Positions 35,069 through 46,819 of a stretch of DNA of 64,000 nucleotides are shown piece after piece. Under the pieces are notes generated by a model. It was not told the DNA's origin and ran no database searches. It saw nothing but the letters and a program-made list of their open reading frames with translations. Source of the DNA: Henricia sp. BOLD:AAB3569. Taxonomy: Eukaryota; Echinodermata; Asteroidea; Spinulosida; Echinasteridae. Each line of letters starts with the position of its first letter. Positions within the stretch are counted from its first letter, which is position 1. The stretch spans positions 372,001 through 436,000 of the forward strand of contig JBBELK010000364.1 of NCBI GenBank assembly GCA_037783545.1, given 5' to 3'. The translations under genes were made by a program, and so were the position numbers.

Positions 35069-35897
35069 AGCACTTATATCAAGCAAATTCCCTAGAATGA
35101 TACATTAATTTCATCCTCGAACAGCGACGAGCTCTCTTCTCAATTTGAATTTAGACAAGTCACCAGTGGATTTCACTTGCTGTGCAGTATAATTCAAATT
35201 GATAGCGTTCTAATTCATCCTAATTGCGTGAAATTCGTCTCGTGTGGTGATCAGCATTGTATTAAAAAAAAAGTGAATTCGTCTTTTGTCATTCATTTTT
35301 TAGCACATTTCGTTTCTGGTACAATCGTTACGGTTACAATAGATAGATGTGTTTATATCAGCATTTAAAACTTGATTTTATCTGCCTTTCTGAACTCCAG
35401 CATCGGCAGCCATATTTTCCCATCGGATCTCGACGAACATTCAACAAGAAAATGCAAAAATACCTGACATATTTTAGGCTTTCATGGAGTAAGAAATGCA
35501 AAGAATGCACTCTAAATAAATTTAAGTGACCAAAGTGCTAAAACGCGGATCACCACACGAGACGAATTTCACGCAATTATATAAAGTAGAAGGCTGTCAA
35601 TTTGAATAAGCCAGTTCGGAGTCTCGACTGCGCATGCGTCTCCCGACTTTGACGACCGATGGTTTGAGATAAACAAAGGCGCACCCTGTCCGGCCGTATG
35701 CAACGTTGTTTATCTCAAATGACCTTTGACACAATCCCATAGTTCCTTGCGCGTGCGAGACTCCAAACTGGCTTATACTGCACGGCAAATGAAATCTAGT
35801 GGTGAATTGTCTAAATTCAAATTGAGACGTGAGCTCGTCGCTGTTTGGGGACTAAATAAAGTATCTTTTTATGGGAAATTTGCTTGATATAAGTGCT
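35069..35897. mobile_element. Large foldback element with a nested insert
   Basis: Outer arms AGCACTTATATCAAGCAAATT / complement. Inner arm blocks include CAGCGACGAGCTC, CAATTTGAATTTAGACAA and ACGAGACGAATTTCACGC. The right arm is interrupted by the ATAAGCC element (35606-35776); the left arm shows the uninterrupted CAGTATAATTCAAATTG. Confidence 0.75.
35606..35776. mobile_element. ATAAGCCAGTTCGGA inverted-repeat MITE, copy 2
   Basis: Same family as 2538-2704: ends ATAAGCCAGTTCGGAGTCTCG / complement, body with GTTTGAGATAAACAAAG. Comparison with the other foldback arm suggests a TA-type duplication. Confidence 0.7.
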
Positions 35898-36044
35898 AAC
35901 AAAAACGGGAAATATTATATCATAATGCTTAAGTACTGTCGGCTCTGTGAGTTTAATTAAAAAGGCAAAGCATGTCGACTTTGCCTCAAAAACGTCTTTG
36001 ACTATCAACTGTCCACACTCGAGTTCAATATTTGTATGCATGTA

Positions 36045-36191
36045 TAGTCAAACCTCGTTAAGAAGAGACTCTTGTGACACTGCAGATCAGGAACCTTGTA
36101 TTATCAGGAGGAATGAAAGCAATGAAGAAAGGGTTGGGGCCTAAAGTTTTCCTTATGAGCAGAATGTTCTTGTTGTCGAGGTTCGACTGTA
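36045..36191. mobile_element. pogo/Tigger-like MITE
   Basis: Ends TAGTCAAACCTCGTTAAGAA and TTGTCGAGGTTCGACTGTA are inverted repeats of the (C/T)AGTCAAACCTCG type found at pogo/Tigger termini, flanked by TA. 147 bp, non-coding. Confidence 0.65.
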
Positions 36192-37700
36192 CTGGACATG
36201 TACTTTGTAGTATAGTATTATAATACGTTAACTGTTAATCATTAAAAATTATCATGATATTCGACTCTTTTTTTTTTTTTTTTTTTTAAATAAATGTATT
36301 GAAATACAACTTTGAAATACAGGTATCTTGTGATTTTGGAGATACGTATTTCTTTCATCATGTCAAATGTTTTGTTTTGGCATTCTGTCCTTTGTCGGAG
36401 AAAATTTGGTTCTCTGGGAAAAAGTGTTTGGGTAATACCGCTGGGCCTCATCATCAAGACTCGGCTGGCAGAACGTACAAATAACCTATTGAGTCGGAGA
36501 TCTCTGGTTGAAATCACACTAAAGACAATTTTCTGACCATATATTAATTTATTCACATTTTGTGGTAGACAAAATATTTTCAAAATAAATTTTAAAAAAT
36601 GATAATAAAAAAAATGCACCATTTGTTTATTCTTCAGTTAGACAGTGTGTTCAGTATGTATACAGTTAACATTTTGAATTTGTTGCCTTTTCATCTGCTG
36701 TGACCACTGGAAGGCGAATACATGATGATTTTTGTCAACCATTTTTATATAAAGATCACATTATTGAGGCCACCATGGGTATTGAGATTTTGATACAAGA
36801 TCATTTGTCACATTTTTCTCATACCATTCTGAAATTTCGTGCTCTCAATCCATATTTTTTTCAAGGATATCGTAAAATTAAAAACCACCAATGTTTTGTA
36901 AACCAATTTCTCTGGTTACGTACAGCAGTGCAAAACAAACTTTTGCTTCCAGTTTTCCACATCCAAATTGGAGATTGTAAAATTCTCTTTCCATAGATAG
37001 TATTTTGGGGAGGTATGTTATGTTAACGTATGTTATGTGATTGTTGAGTCTGAATAAAATCCATTTTCTAAAAATAAATAAATCTGAACAACTTTAAATG
37101 CCCCGTACGCGTGTATCATTTGAAGCTGTTTTTCTAAATTATATTCCAGGAAGTCATGAACAATTACTTACAGTACTGATTAAAACTTTAGTTGACATTG
37201 ACAATGGTTTACTTCACAATGTATGTGTTTAATTGTACTTTTGAAGTGTTTATCGAGAAACGTGCATGTAAAGCCATTGCCAACTACGACAACCTCGTTT
37301 TCATCAATACTCAAAAATGTGACTGGCATGGTTTATAAGAGGTAACTGTAACTTGGGTACATGTATTTCGGCTATTAACACTCACTGCATGGTGTTGAAA
37401 TTACACAAATGATGAAGTAACGCAATTCATATTTGAATAAATCCACATGGTTTTAGTTTGATTCATTTTGTGTTTATTAGCACTAACTACATTGCCAATG
37501 TCGTTTTATTCTTGTACCCCCATTCTGTGTCAAACATCCAAATGATTTTAAACATTCTTTTCAGGATTTCAATCGGAGGTGGTGATGAAGAGGGCGGTAC
37601 CACAGATGTATATCACAAATTGCGAGGCCGTCTTATAGCACCACCTCTTTTATGGCACAACGTGACTAGGTCCATCACGAAATACATGTATAATGGGGTG
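36192..37700. other. AT-rich DNA, no gene recognised
   Basis: A T-run lies at about 36268-36290. A possible acceptor at 36636 and AATAAA at 37053 could bound an eIF6 3' UTR, unproven. Short frames have no domains. Confidence 0.4.
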
Positions 37701-38090
37701 TTATGCCGAGCGGTCTAGTGCGTCAAACTCCAGTTCCTGTGCCAATACTAGAATGTGGGCTCGATTCCGGGCCGTGATGGGTTGTGGCACTTGTGTTCTT
37801 GCATAGGCAAGGCACTTAATCACACCTGTTCCGTCCTTCGGAAGGGATCTAAAGCCGTTGATCCAGTGTGTTAGGTTTCGGTAACGCACTTAGATCCCAG
37901 AGCATTATTTCGTGAAGAGCAAGGGGATTCAAGTGATTCCCCGTTGTGGCGGTGTCTCTGGCCGTTTCTAATTCAACTTGGAAGTTGATATAGTTATTCG
38001 AATATCTATGTTAATTGATCCCATTTCTGTAATTGGCGGTCCTTCCGCTGTTGGGTGTGGTGAATAAATAAGTAAATAAATAAATGAAGA
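37701..38090 (+). mobile_element. tRNA-Leu-like SINE, long copy
   Basis: The head TATGCCGAGCGGTCTAGTGC carries an A box and GGCTCGATTCC a B box. The 3' part has CTGTAATTGGCGGTCCTTCCG and ends in (AAATA)n. The head resembles a Leu/Ser-type tRNA but the fold is not intact. A shorter relative is at 56615-56776. Confidence 0.75.
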
Positions 38091-39212
38091 TACATTGCTT
38101 GTATTCTGTTTAGTTATAGAACAATTACTCAGACACACGCGGCAAGGCGAAAAAACGATCGTATAAAAACGGCGTTTTTTTTTACAGGGTCGACGATGTC
38201 TAAATAGTTGGGGAAAATTATTTGACATCTGGCAAATCTGAGAACTAATTCCTAACCAAATAATTTCTTCACCAATTTGTTACGTACTAAAGGTGTCCAT
38301 AATATAAAGCGTCAAAAGTGGACAACCCAAATTTCTCATTGTTTTGCTTAGCAGATTTTCAGGTTTTTTAAATTCGCGACGAGTATTTAAAAAGAAATAC
38401 ACAATTTTCTGCTAGCAGAAATTTGGATTTTACTTTGACGACTCTCGTGGTGCCCCAAAAGTGGACAACTAACAATTTATCGCGATTTACAAAACCGTCT
38501 CTGTTAGATGGTGTTTTTTTAAGAATTTTGTTTGTCCAAAAAGCCAGAGATTTGCCCAGTAGCTGCGTGGTTGTATGTTTTACCAGACACTATAAAAAAA
38601 AAAAGAGCAGAAAGATTTTCTTTTCTATTACCAAGAGAGAGAAAAATTAGTCGCTCATTTTATAACTTGTACGGCCGATGTTTAAACACGTGGGAACTAC
38701 ATGTACGCCCGCCGGGGACCGTACCATGCTGTACACAGACCGCTGTGAATGCCGTTCGTTCCGTGACAAAACCACCCGTCGCAATGCACCAGTATTTACT
38801 TCAAAAGAGCTTCATTGTGAGCCACAATTTCATCGTTTTTTCACAAAACAGGTAATAGTAGATTGTTGTCATATTACATGAAGTGTTTTTCACGTTTGTA
38901 TTTTGAATTACACTGACAAAACAGGCATGATAAACATTCACTTCGTGTATTTCCCATTAAATACTGCACAGACCGTTTTGTATGTTTCTCGGGATGACGT
39001 CAAAACTAGCCAAGTGACCTCGAGCGTTTCAGAAATTCGGGTGAAGAGGGTCGGAACTGCTTTACGTTTTAAGCAAAAGCCTGTCGATTTTTTTGTGAAA
39101 AACAAGTTGTGATTGTGTTGTAGACACATACACCTCCATGATAAACAGAAACTAAAAAAATGTGGAAGGGGGCCCCGATTCTAGCTGTTTAAGTGATTGA
39201 TTTCACCAGTAG
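38091..39212. other. No gene recognised
   Basis: Short frames only. 38290-38470 has a weak inverted relation (AAAGTGGACAAC, CAGAAATTTGG). Confidence 0.45.
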
Positions 39213-39518
39213 TTAAAGGCAAGTTAAGTCAACAATACATGTATATTGGTTAGTAGCTAATTTGGCAAGGCGATCTGCCTCTTCATTTCCTTTTAAACCA
39301 CAATGTCCTGGAATCCATTCAAAAACTACAACATTAGCTTGGTTACGGATACTTATTAAAATATGTCGAATGTCACAGATTAATTTATTGTTAGGAAAGG
39401 GTTCTTTGATGGCCTGGAGGGCACTTAGACAATCACTTAGAATAACAGTGTGTAATGGTTGAACCTGCTCGATCCACTCCAGTGCAAGCAGAATGGCAAA
39501 CAATTCAGCAGTAAACAC
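39213..39518 (-). pseudogene. LINE RNase H domain fragment
   Basis: An open frame of about 101 codons encodes the core of a type I RNase H: AELFAILLALEWIEQ (the conserved Glu helix), VILSDCLSALQAI (Asp) and WIPGHCGLKGNEEADRLAK (His and the final Asp). Such a domain closes ORF2 of I/Nimb-type LINEs and occurs in LTR elements. Spacing and the GHCGxxGNEEAD motif fit the LINE type. It is cut off on the N-terminal side at 39518, so it is a fragment. It may be the 3' end of the same family as the LINE at 53426-55427, but no overlap exists to test this. Confidence 0.8.
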
Positions 39519-40697
39519 TTAAATCTCATCATTAAGTCGATAGTACTTAGCATATTTAAAATATGGAATGAACATATGCAAAAAAGTTGTATAAAATCCG
39601 TTGGTTAAATTACTTTAATTAGTTGTTGAACAAAGTTTTAGGCAACATGCTGAAAGTTTGCGTATTTTGCGCATATGTTGATCAAATGTCTTTGTCCAAC
39701 GTTGAATAAGAGATGTTGAATAGACAAGTTGGATAGCTGCGTTTCCTTACACATTTGTTGATTGAATGTGAGCGGCGGGAAAACGAAATTGACAACAGTT
39801 GAGCAATATAGACCACGTGGGAAAAATTAGCCAACATTTGTGTACAAAAATACCCAACAGTTATTTAAACGTCATGTGCGCGCATATGCGTGTGCTTGGT
39901 AATGGAGCTAAAACATCGTCGAAGTCGATACCGAGAAAATGAAGAAAAATCCTAAACAGTATGGGCTTGTTCAGGCAGTGGAGGACATTCATAGGTAAAT
40001 AGGATAACTGGGGCACACTGTGGCACGTTATTTAGAGTATGTTGGCATTAAAAAGACGTTCAGTACTTGAAGAGAATATGTGACATGCGATCAGTACATG
40101 CATGCGGCCATTTTCACGTCGCGTTGTGTTACAAAATACGTACGCATACAACAAACGTATGCACGTATACATGTAGCATGTACGTTGTATCTAGTACGAT
40201 ACGGATACGGTGTCACCGAATCTCTTGGACAACTGGACGTATTATATACCACGTATTAAAAAGTCCTACTTTTGATCTTGAATAATATTGTAATTTTTCA
40301 ACGGATTTTAACCAAACTTTTAGATCAAGACATGTAAACAATGCTTGATAAATTTTATTGAGCGAGTTTAATCAGGTTTTTCCAAGAGGCTGAGATTTTA
40401 AAAGCCAGACAAAAATACCAGTAGGTCAATTTCAGAATTTGCTATTTTTTATTTGACCTGATTCAATAATACATTGCTGGATATAGTGGTGGAATGTCCG
40501 AGCTGCAGGATCCCCCCTAATGTTTGCAAACCACCTCAATCGTTTCGCTCAAAGAGGTACAAATTGATTTTTGTTTTTCGTATGGCTTTTAAATCTTGCT
40601 CTCTATGAAAAAGCTGAAAACTCGCTCAATAACATTTATCAGGCCTTGTTTACATGATCTAAAATTATGGTTTAAATCCGTCGGAAAATTGCAAAGT
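39519..40697. other. No gene recognised
   Basis: Short frames only. 39620-39750 contains degenerate GTTGTTGAA/CAACATGTTGA strings related to 41215-41448. Confidence 0.45.
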
Positions 40698-40896
40698 TAC
40701 ACTGCAAAAACTGTGGTGTTAAATTAACACCAGTGGTGTTGTCTTATATAGATACCAAGCATGGTGTTAAAATCTAACTTTTATACTACGTTTGGAATAA
40801 ATGCACACTTGTGATGTTAAAATTTAACACCAGGATTGGTATCTATATAAGACAACACCCACTGGTGTTATTTAACACCACAGTTTTTGCAGTGTA
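40698..40896. mobile_element. MITE hairpin, TACACTGCAAAAACTGTGG ends
   Basis: 199-bp inverted repeat. The arms carry TGGTGTTAAATTAACACC and GTCTTATATAGATACCA with complements; the loop is about 50 bp. Non-coding. Confidence 0.8.
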
Positions 40897-41214
40897 TTTA
40901 AGATAAAAAGTACAACTATTTTCACACGTAGTACGTACAAGCCCACCCAAACGTACCCAGCCCGGTGTGTTACAGCCAGTGGAGTGTCTTCCACTACACG
41001 AACAAGCCTCAACTCTGTGAGATGTGTCTTCATGTCCTCTGAACCGACTAGGTCAGTAACAACCACAGCGTGAAATTGCCCGATAAAGAAATGGGTAAAA
41101 GTGTGCATAAACAGCACATTTTTATAGTAAAAGGTCATAATTTTGACTCGTGCTACAAGTCATAACTATGACTTATGTTTTAATCATGTCCATTCCACGC
41201 TTCCGTAGATAGAA

Positions 41215-41448
41215 ATGCTCAACATAATGAGTAAACCAAAACCCAACTGTTGAGTAGTAGAATTACCCAATTGTTGAGTACTAGAATTACGCAACTGTTG
41301 GTTAAATTAATTAATCAACTATTGTGTAAACGGAATTGACAACAGGGTTGTACATTTTATTACTCAACAACTGCTCGATTGCATACTATAGACAACGTTG
41401 AGTAAAATGTTGAGTAAATTTTTACTCAACGTTTTTGCAGTGTATACT
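41215..41448. repeat. TTGAGTA-rich repeat ending ...TTTTTGCAGTGTA
   Basis: Multiple CAACTGTTGAGTA / TACTCAACA units. The right end TTTACTCAACGTTTTTGCAGTGTA shares its last bases with 40698-40896. The left end is not clear. Confidence 0.5.
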
Positions 41449-41672
41449 ACATCCTGTCCTGTTACTTTTGGGGTTATTTGAGCCATCAGTATAAATATAT
41501 AAGGAATTACCCCAAGTAGGCAGTATTGATTATTTCCAGAGCAGTAATACGTTTATCATCAGTGTTACTCATTTGCTTAGTATTGTTGAAAATGTCAAAA
41601 GAGACATACGGAGTAGTATAATGCCAATAGGGAAACAAATTATGTATGGGAAGAATATTGGACACATCTACT

Positions 41673-43030
41673 AGGGACAGTGTCGTCAGCTTCACCGCGT
41701 TTTGAAATTCGGACCGAATTTGAGCCTTAGCGCATGCGCACTGCGACTTTGCTTGCGTATTAAACTTTACCCCAGTGTACGACTGTTGGGCTTATACGGA
41801 CTCTATGAAAACCTGTTGTGCGTGCAAATGTTGCGCTGCTGATTATGACACGTGAGACTAGAACAAGTCTATGTGGGCGGTGCGGATTATTTATTTCCGG
41901 ATATATGCCAGACTAGACGCGCGCGCGCTCGTTACACATTGACAAAAGCTCTGCATACATATTTTTGTGTACTGTGCATGTAGCTTTTCACTACTGTACT
42001 ATAGTACTTGTAAAAAACTGTGTACACTGATTAGATATATTTTTTTCAAGCAAAAATGGTCGTTAGAATTTATTGTCCAATAGGCATGCTTTTTATATCA
42101 ACGTTTGGGGAATTTTATCAACTTTGTGAATCACGTCACCCCAAGGTTGCTGAACTTTTCCGTTTTGACGTTGTGGTAAAAAATACCTGGACAAACTAGT
42201 GCTTTGTGAAATCGAATGAATGGGGCACTTAGTGCGACTGTGGTTTTTTAAAACCGAAATGGTAGGATGGCAGCCAAAATCGTATTTGATGTGTATTGAC
42301 TGGTATTCAGAATACCAGTCAATACACACCAAATACGACAACTCATTTTTGCAAAATAAGGCAAACAAATTATGTGCTAACCAAATATTTGTGCTATAAA
42401 ACAGCGCCATGAAATTGGGCCATGAGCACGTGGGTAGTCGCCATATGTAAACAAACTTGAGACATTGAGATATTTGCGTGAGGCTGCTTCCAAGTCATGT
42501 CCAAGGAACCACCCCACCCCTTCACCAAAATAATCACGACAAAATGAAATGAAAGCGAAGAAGAAACAGATTTGCATTGAGTAGTTTGTGGATTGTGTTA
42601 TGCAAAGCCGTTATAAATTATGCACCTCCCCAGGCCAACCAGGACCCTGCCGTCCTACTGGAAAATCGTGGTTCATGTCGCTTTCTGTGACCATTTTATG
42701 TGATATTTTAATCGATACTGATTTCGAAAAAAAAATATTCACAATGTTTTACGCCACTTTATCTGACTTTTCAACATGTAGGCCTACATAGTACAAAAAG
42801 TCATGTACACGTCCGTACGTACGTATGTGTACGTCTAGTCTACGTACATGAACATATTCCTGCAGGCCTAGCCTGCCAGACAAGAGGCGCGCGCGCGCGG
42901 TGTTCATGACTTGTGCGGTCGGCCAGGTCAAAAGTTCATCAGTTGCTGCTAAAAATAGGAATGGAGAATTGAGAATCAGCAAGAGGGCTCACTTCAAAAA
43001 CTTCATCCTTGTACTAACGACACTGTCCCT
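41673..43030. mobile_element. 1.36-kb non-autonomous element, AGGGACAGTGTCGT ends
   Basis: 14-bp inverted ends AGGGACAGTGTCGT (41673) and ACGACACTGTCCCT (43017-43030). The right flank is TTAA; the left flank (TACT) is not, so the duplication is degraded or of another type. Inside are a palindrome GACTGGTATTC|GAATACCAGTC (about 42299) and CpG-rich runs near each end. No protein domain was recognised. Confidence 0.6.
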
Positions 43031-43112
43031 TTAAAACGGCTTTCGAAAGGAACTTTATGCGTTGTGTCCATCCACTTATTGGCAAAATAGTGTTTCTGCC
43101 AATTGTCATCTA

Positions 43113-43172
43113 GGGGGGGTGGGGGTGGGTGGGGGGGGGTTGGGGGGGGGGGGGGGGTTGGGGGGGGGGGGG
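43113..43172 (+). repeat. Poly-G tract with G-quadruplex potential
   Basis: About 60 bases of almost pure G broken by single T or TT; more than four runs of at least five G. Confidence 0.9.
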
Positions 43173-43199
43173 GTGGTCAAACCCCTCCCCCCTGCTCTT

Positions 43200-43491
43200 A
43201 AAAAAAATAATAATAATAAATAAATTTTGTTGAGTACGATAATTAATTTCACTGCAGACGTTTTCCCAATCCTTACGCTTTGCACACTTAATAGTTCTAG
43301 GAGCTATGGCGTTGGCTTTTTTATAAGCTATAAGATCATCTGGGTGGAGAGAGGTGCGTAATTTTTGTTATTTATGGCCGTTTGGCATTCCTCATTCCAC
43401 CAAGATTTAGGGGATTTTTTTTTATTGTTACTGATATTGACCCTAGGAATTGAGTTATCCATAGCTGATTAAAGTTGCTGAATATAGGTAT
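43200..43491 (-). pseudogene. LINE ORF2 fragment (endonuclease-RT linker), left of the LTR element
   Basis: - strand translation after the LTR junction runs TYIQQL, stop, SAMDNSIPRVNIS, then KSPKSWWNEECQTAI, a motif typical of the segment between endonuclease and RT in jockey/I-type LINEs. In-frame stops show decay. Together with 53426-55427 this is one LINE split by the LTR element: removing the element and one GTAT joins the frame (VVYDT to YIQQL). The LINE ends near the poly-G tract, so RT is missing. Confidence 0.8.
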
Positions 43492-43790
43492 TGTAACGCC
43501 GTTCCCAATCGGCTAGCAGAGGGTGCCAGCACCATTCCACGGTTAGGCCGGCTGACGAGCTGAGGGCGCTAACACGGTTCCACGGAGCCGGTTGGCGCGA
43601 GCCCCTGCTAGAAGGTTGGGACACCCGTCTCGGCGGGAGACGTTTCCTGAGCGCCATCTTTGTGTTTGATTGTTGATGCAGGAGGAGTGTTGACAATAAA
43701 CGTCCCGTGAATTGTTCCTAAACCCGAATTTCCTGTGTGTTCTTCCTTTGTGTCGAGTAGCAAAGACGAGAGGGGAATTTCCTCGTTACA
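43492..43790 (+). repeat. LTR 1 (299 bp)
   Basis: Starts TGTAACG and ends CGTTACA. AATAAA is at 43695-43700. Preceded by GTAT (43488-43491), matching GTAT after LTR 3. It differs from LTR 2 and LTR 3 at only one or two positions that I noticed. Confidence 0.95.
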
Positions 43791-43791
43791 C

Positions 43792-43807
43792 TGGCGGCAG
43801 CGGTGGG
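43792..43807 (+). promoter_or_regulatory. Primer binding site, tRNA-Leu type
   Basis: TGGCGGCAGCGGTGGG, one base after LTR 1, is complementary with one mismatch to the 3' end of animal tRNA-Leu (CCCACCGCTGCCACCA). Confidence 0.75.
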
Positions 43808-43870
43808 GCGACACTGAAGAAAAGCAGGTAAACTCGCGTTTTGTTTGGACGAACTCACGAAATCGAAAAC

Positions 43871-44014
43871 ATGGCAACAGACACGCCACACAGCGGAGAC
43901 ATGCCGAGCATCGGACACGAGGTGTCCCGAGATAGAGACCGGAAGAACATGTCAAGCAGTAAAACGTTCGTTACGGTGGATGAACCATGGAGGAAGGAAA
44001 GACTCCATGGATGA
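43871..44014 (+). CDS. Leader ORF of the Gag-only retroelement, copy 1 (shifted)
   Basis: ATG in good context (AACATGG) after the primer site. The first 46 codons match the 63-codon ORF at 50153-50344 (MATDTPHSGDMPS..., RDRDRKNMSSSKTFV). Copy 1 lacks two bases (CTCCATGG versus CTCCATATGG), which brings an early stop at 44012. The function is unknown. A GCAG|GTAAAC donor-like site lies upstream (about 43826), so the leader could be spliced. Confidence 0.45.
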   Translation: MATDTPHSGDMPSIGHEVSRDRDRKNMSSSKTFVTVDEPWRKERLHG

Positions 44015-44181
44015 ACTGTACTCGTTTGTTGGGGAAAACCCGAGAGAAAACTCCGGGTGGTGGGAGGATACTGGAAAAATGTTAGAGCCGAGATTGTAGA
44101 GGGGAGGCCGGTACGTACAGTACGGCCTGACCCTGCCAATCCGAGTAGTTTTTGCAGGGGGTTGGATCAAACCAGCGACCC

Positions 44182-44955
44182 ATGGACAGACCTAATAGTT
44201 CGACCCCGGTGCATTTTGAGCCGGGAAAGTTCCGGCGGGTTCCGGAGGATCCACCCCGCACCGTAAACGACCACGTGGCACCACTCCGTTTGGAGCCCCG
44301 CACTCTACCAGACTACGGAGCGGAACCTCCGGATCGACTCCGCGCCGCACATGACCACGTCGGACGGCTCCCATCGGAGCCCCGCATGCCACGTGACTAC
44401 GGCGCGGAATCCCCGGATCGACTCCGCACCACACTCGACCAGGGAGAACAGCTCCGCTTGGAGCCCCGCACGCTACCAGACTACGGCGCGGAACCTCCGG
44501 ATCAATTCCGCACCGCACACGACCATGTGAGACGGCTCCCCTCGGAGCCCCGCATGCCATGTGACTACGGCGCGGAACCTAGCTCCGGATCGACTCCGCA
44601 CCGCACACAACCATGTCAGACGGCCCCCCCGGAGCCCCGCATGTCAAGAGACTACGGCGCGGGACCTCCGGATCGACTCCGCACCGCACACGACCATGTC
44701 GGACGGCTCCCCTCAGAGCCCCGCATGCCACGTGACTACGGCGCGGAACCTCCGGATCGACTCCGCACCGCACAAAACTATGGAGGAGAGCTCCCCTCGG
44801 AGCTCCGCACTGCACAACCCTATGGTGCGGAGCACGAGAATTTGCTCCGCAATGCACAAACCTATGGGCGGAGCACCAGAATTTGCTCCGCACTGCACAA
44901 CCCTATGGGGCGGAGCACCAGAATTTGCTCCGCACTGCACAACCCTATGGGGCGG
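44182..44955 (+). CDS. Gag of retroelement copy 1, N-terminal repeat region (interrupted)
   Basis: The likely start is the ATG at 44182 (MDRPNSSTPVHFEPG). The frame then runs through about seven units of roughly 29 residues (RLPSEPRMPRDYGAEPPDRL-type, RTAHDHV-type) and enters 14-residue units (LRTAQPYGAEHEN). Transposon 44956-47378 interrupts it. The frame continues at 47379 if that insert is removed. The repeats are Pro/Arg-rich and probably disordered. Numerous stop-free shadow frames on both strands result from the 42-bp repeat and are not genes. Confidence 0.7.
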
Positions 44956-45789
44956 CCCAGCTAACCAAATAACGTCCCCCGAACGTTCCCTGAACGTTCG
45001 CGGAACGTTAGGAATGAACGTCCGGGGAACGTAATTGTGTGGAGTTTTCTGGACGTCCTCGGCACGTTCAAAGCTAACGTCCCCCGAACGTTCCGCGAAC
45101 GTTCGGGGGACGTTCTCTGGACGTCCTCCGAACGTTAGAAACGAACGTTACAAAAAGACGTTCAGAGGACGTGTCAATTGAACTTACGACTGTTTTACTG
45201 TGACGCAATTGTGATGTAATCATGACGTAATCGGACTATTTTCAATGTGTTATTTTACATATCAACTAGTCACTTACCTGCAGTTCAAGTGCTCTTGATA
45301 CCAGTCACTTCCTCTTACTACGTATAGTAAGTACGCTTTATATATATGCTCCTTGAATTTCCTTCGTATGTAGAACGTCATTGGAAACATTTTGAATTTA
45401 TTGGAAACGACATTTGTTGAGTTTTACTAAAGTTTTTTAACCTACGCAAATACGCGCGATTCATCTCAATGTCATTGTAGGATTAAAAACGGCATATTAC
45501 TAAATGTTTGGTTTTCTTTGTTGACGATGAATATTGCGTCGTTAATTTTGATCTTTTGTATGCCGAATGATATTAAGGTATTTATTCGTCGGTTAAATTA
45601 GGTACTTATAGAATTTAAACAGAATGAAGGTTGTCGCGTCATTATTTATTAACGAAAGAAGCGATATAAAATTCAATGTTTAAATGGTCTTAATTTATCA
45701 ATTTTAATCACGAAATAATGAAACAACCAAAATACCAAGCAATCGAGATAACACGCATTTGTAACTCCAATAACTGAGCAAGTGAATTA

Positions 45790-46030
45790 CATAACGTGCA
45801 ATGTTTTTTTACGATTGGCACCCTTCTTTCATCTGTAACAAACACAATAACTGAGCAAGTGAAATACACAGTATGCAATGTAAGAGGGTTGCCAATTGGC
45901 ACCCTTCGTTCATCTGTAACAAACACAATAACTGAGCAAGTGAAATACACAGTATGCAATGCAAGAGGGTTTCCAATTGGCACCCTTCGTTCATCTATAA
46001 CCACAATAACTGAGCATGTGAATTATACGT
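45790..46030 (+). repeat. 81-bp tandem repeat, three units
   Basis: ATTGGCACCCTTCNTTCATCTG recurs at 45814, 45895 and 45976, an exact 81-bp spacing, with AACTGAGCAAGTGAA in each unit. Both strands stay open over the array because 81 is a multiple of three. Confidence 0.85.
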
Positions 46031-46819
46031 GATCATTTCTATTATTAGCATTGTGCTGCTCTACTTTGTATGTATATGTATTTGCACTTAAAAAAATATG
46101 GCATGGTTTGAAAAGTGAGAGCTTGTTATTAAATCTAAATATTGCATTGAAATAAACTGATAATAAGGTATCCAATTTGTTTTTTTCCAAATTGACAATT
46201 TTTGCTTGTACTAAAATCTGTCTCCAAGGGATAAAGTGCTATAACGATGATTTAAAGATTGAAAAGATACCACTTTGTTGGAAAGTACGCGTAGGTGTGG
46301 TTTTCTAGTTTTCACACTGGAAATAATAGACCGTTTTATGTCAAAAATTAATGAAGCAAATATTAGTTACAAAAAAAAAAACCCATCGGGTATTGGTCAT
46401 TTGCTAGACTATTGTTTTTTTTAGTGTAATTTCCTGTTACTAACAAAAAATTATTTTTGCTAACAAAAAATCCGGAATGGTCATCCAAGAGAAGACAATT
46501 TTACTTTTTTCATTAACAAAATTAGAGAATATCATGAGTAGTGTTTTATTCTCAATAAAAAATGAACTAAGTAGGTTTCCAATAATTCCAAAATGTTTCC
46601 AAAGCTGTTGTAGTCACAGTTGGCGGTAATGGCGACATTGGAAACCACATTTTTGTTCTATTATTTCTTGCAAATCTTACCTTTTTAGACTATAGATGTG
46701 TTTTATATACAAAAGTACATACACTTGAAATCAGGCAGAGCGTCGTTACAACGTATAGCTTTAAACAACGTATTTTTTCGTGAAATTTACGGAAAAATTA
46801 TCTCCACGCAATCTGCTTT

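Noticed and set aside
37560..37718. Terminal eIF6 exon after TTTTCAG at about 37564
   Set aside because: The frame gives a long unrelated glycine-rich stretch and runs into the SINE at 37701; nothing like the short eIF6 C-terminus.
37701..37780. Functional tRNA-Leu gene
   Set aside because: A and B boxes are present but the acceptor and anticodon stems do not pair, a non-tRNA body with an A-rich tail follows, and a related copy exists at 56615; this is a SINE head.
41673..43030. piggyBac-type element with TTAA duplication
   Set aside because: Only the right flank is TTAA; the left flank is TACT, so I kept the element by its inverted ends but not the superfamily.
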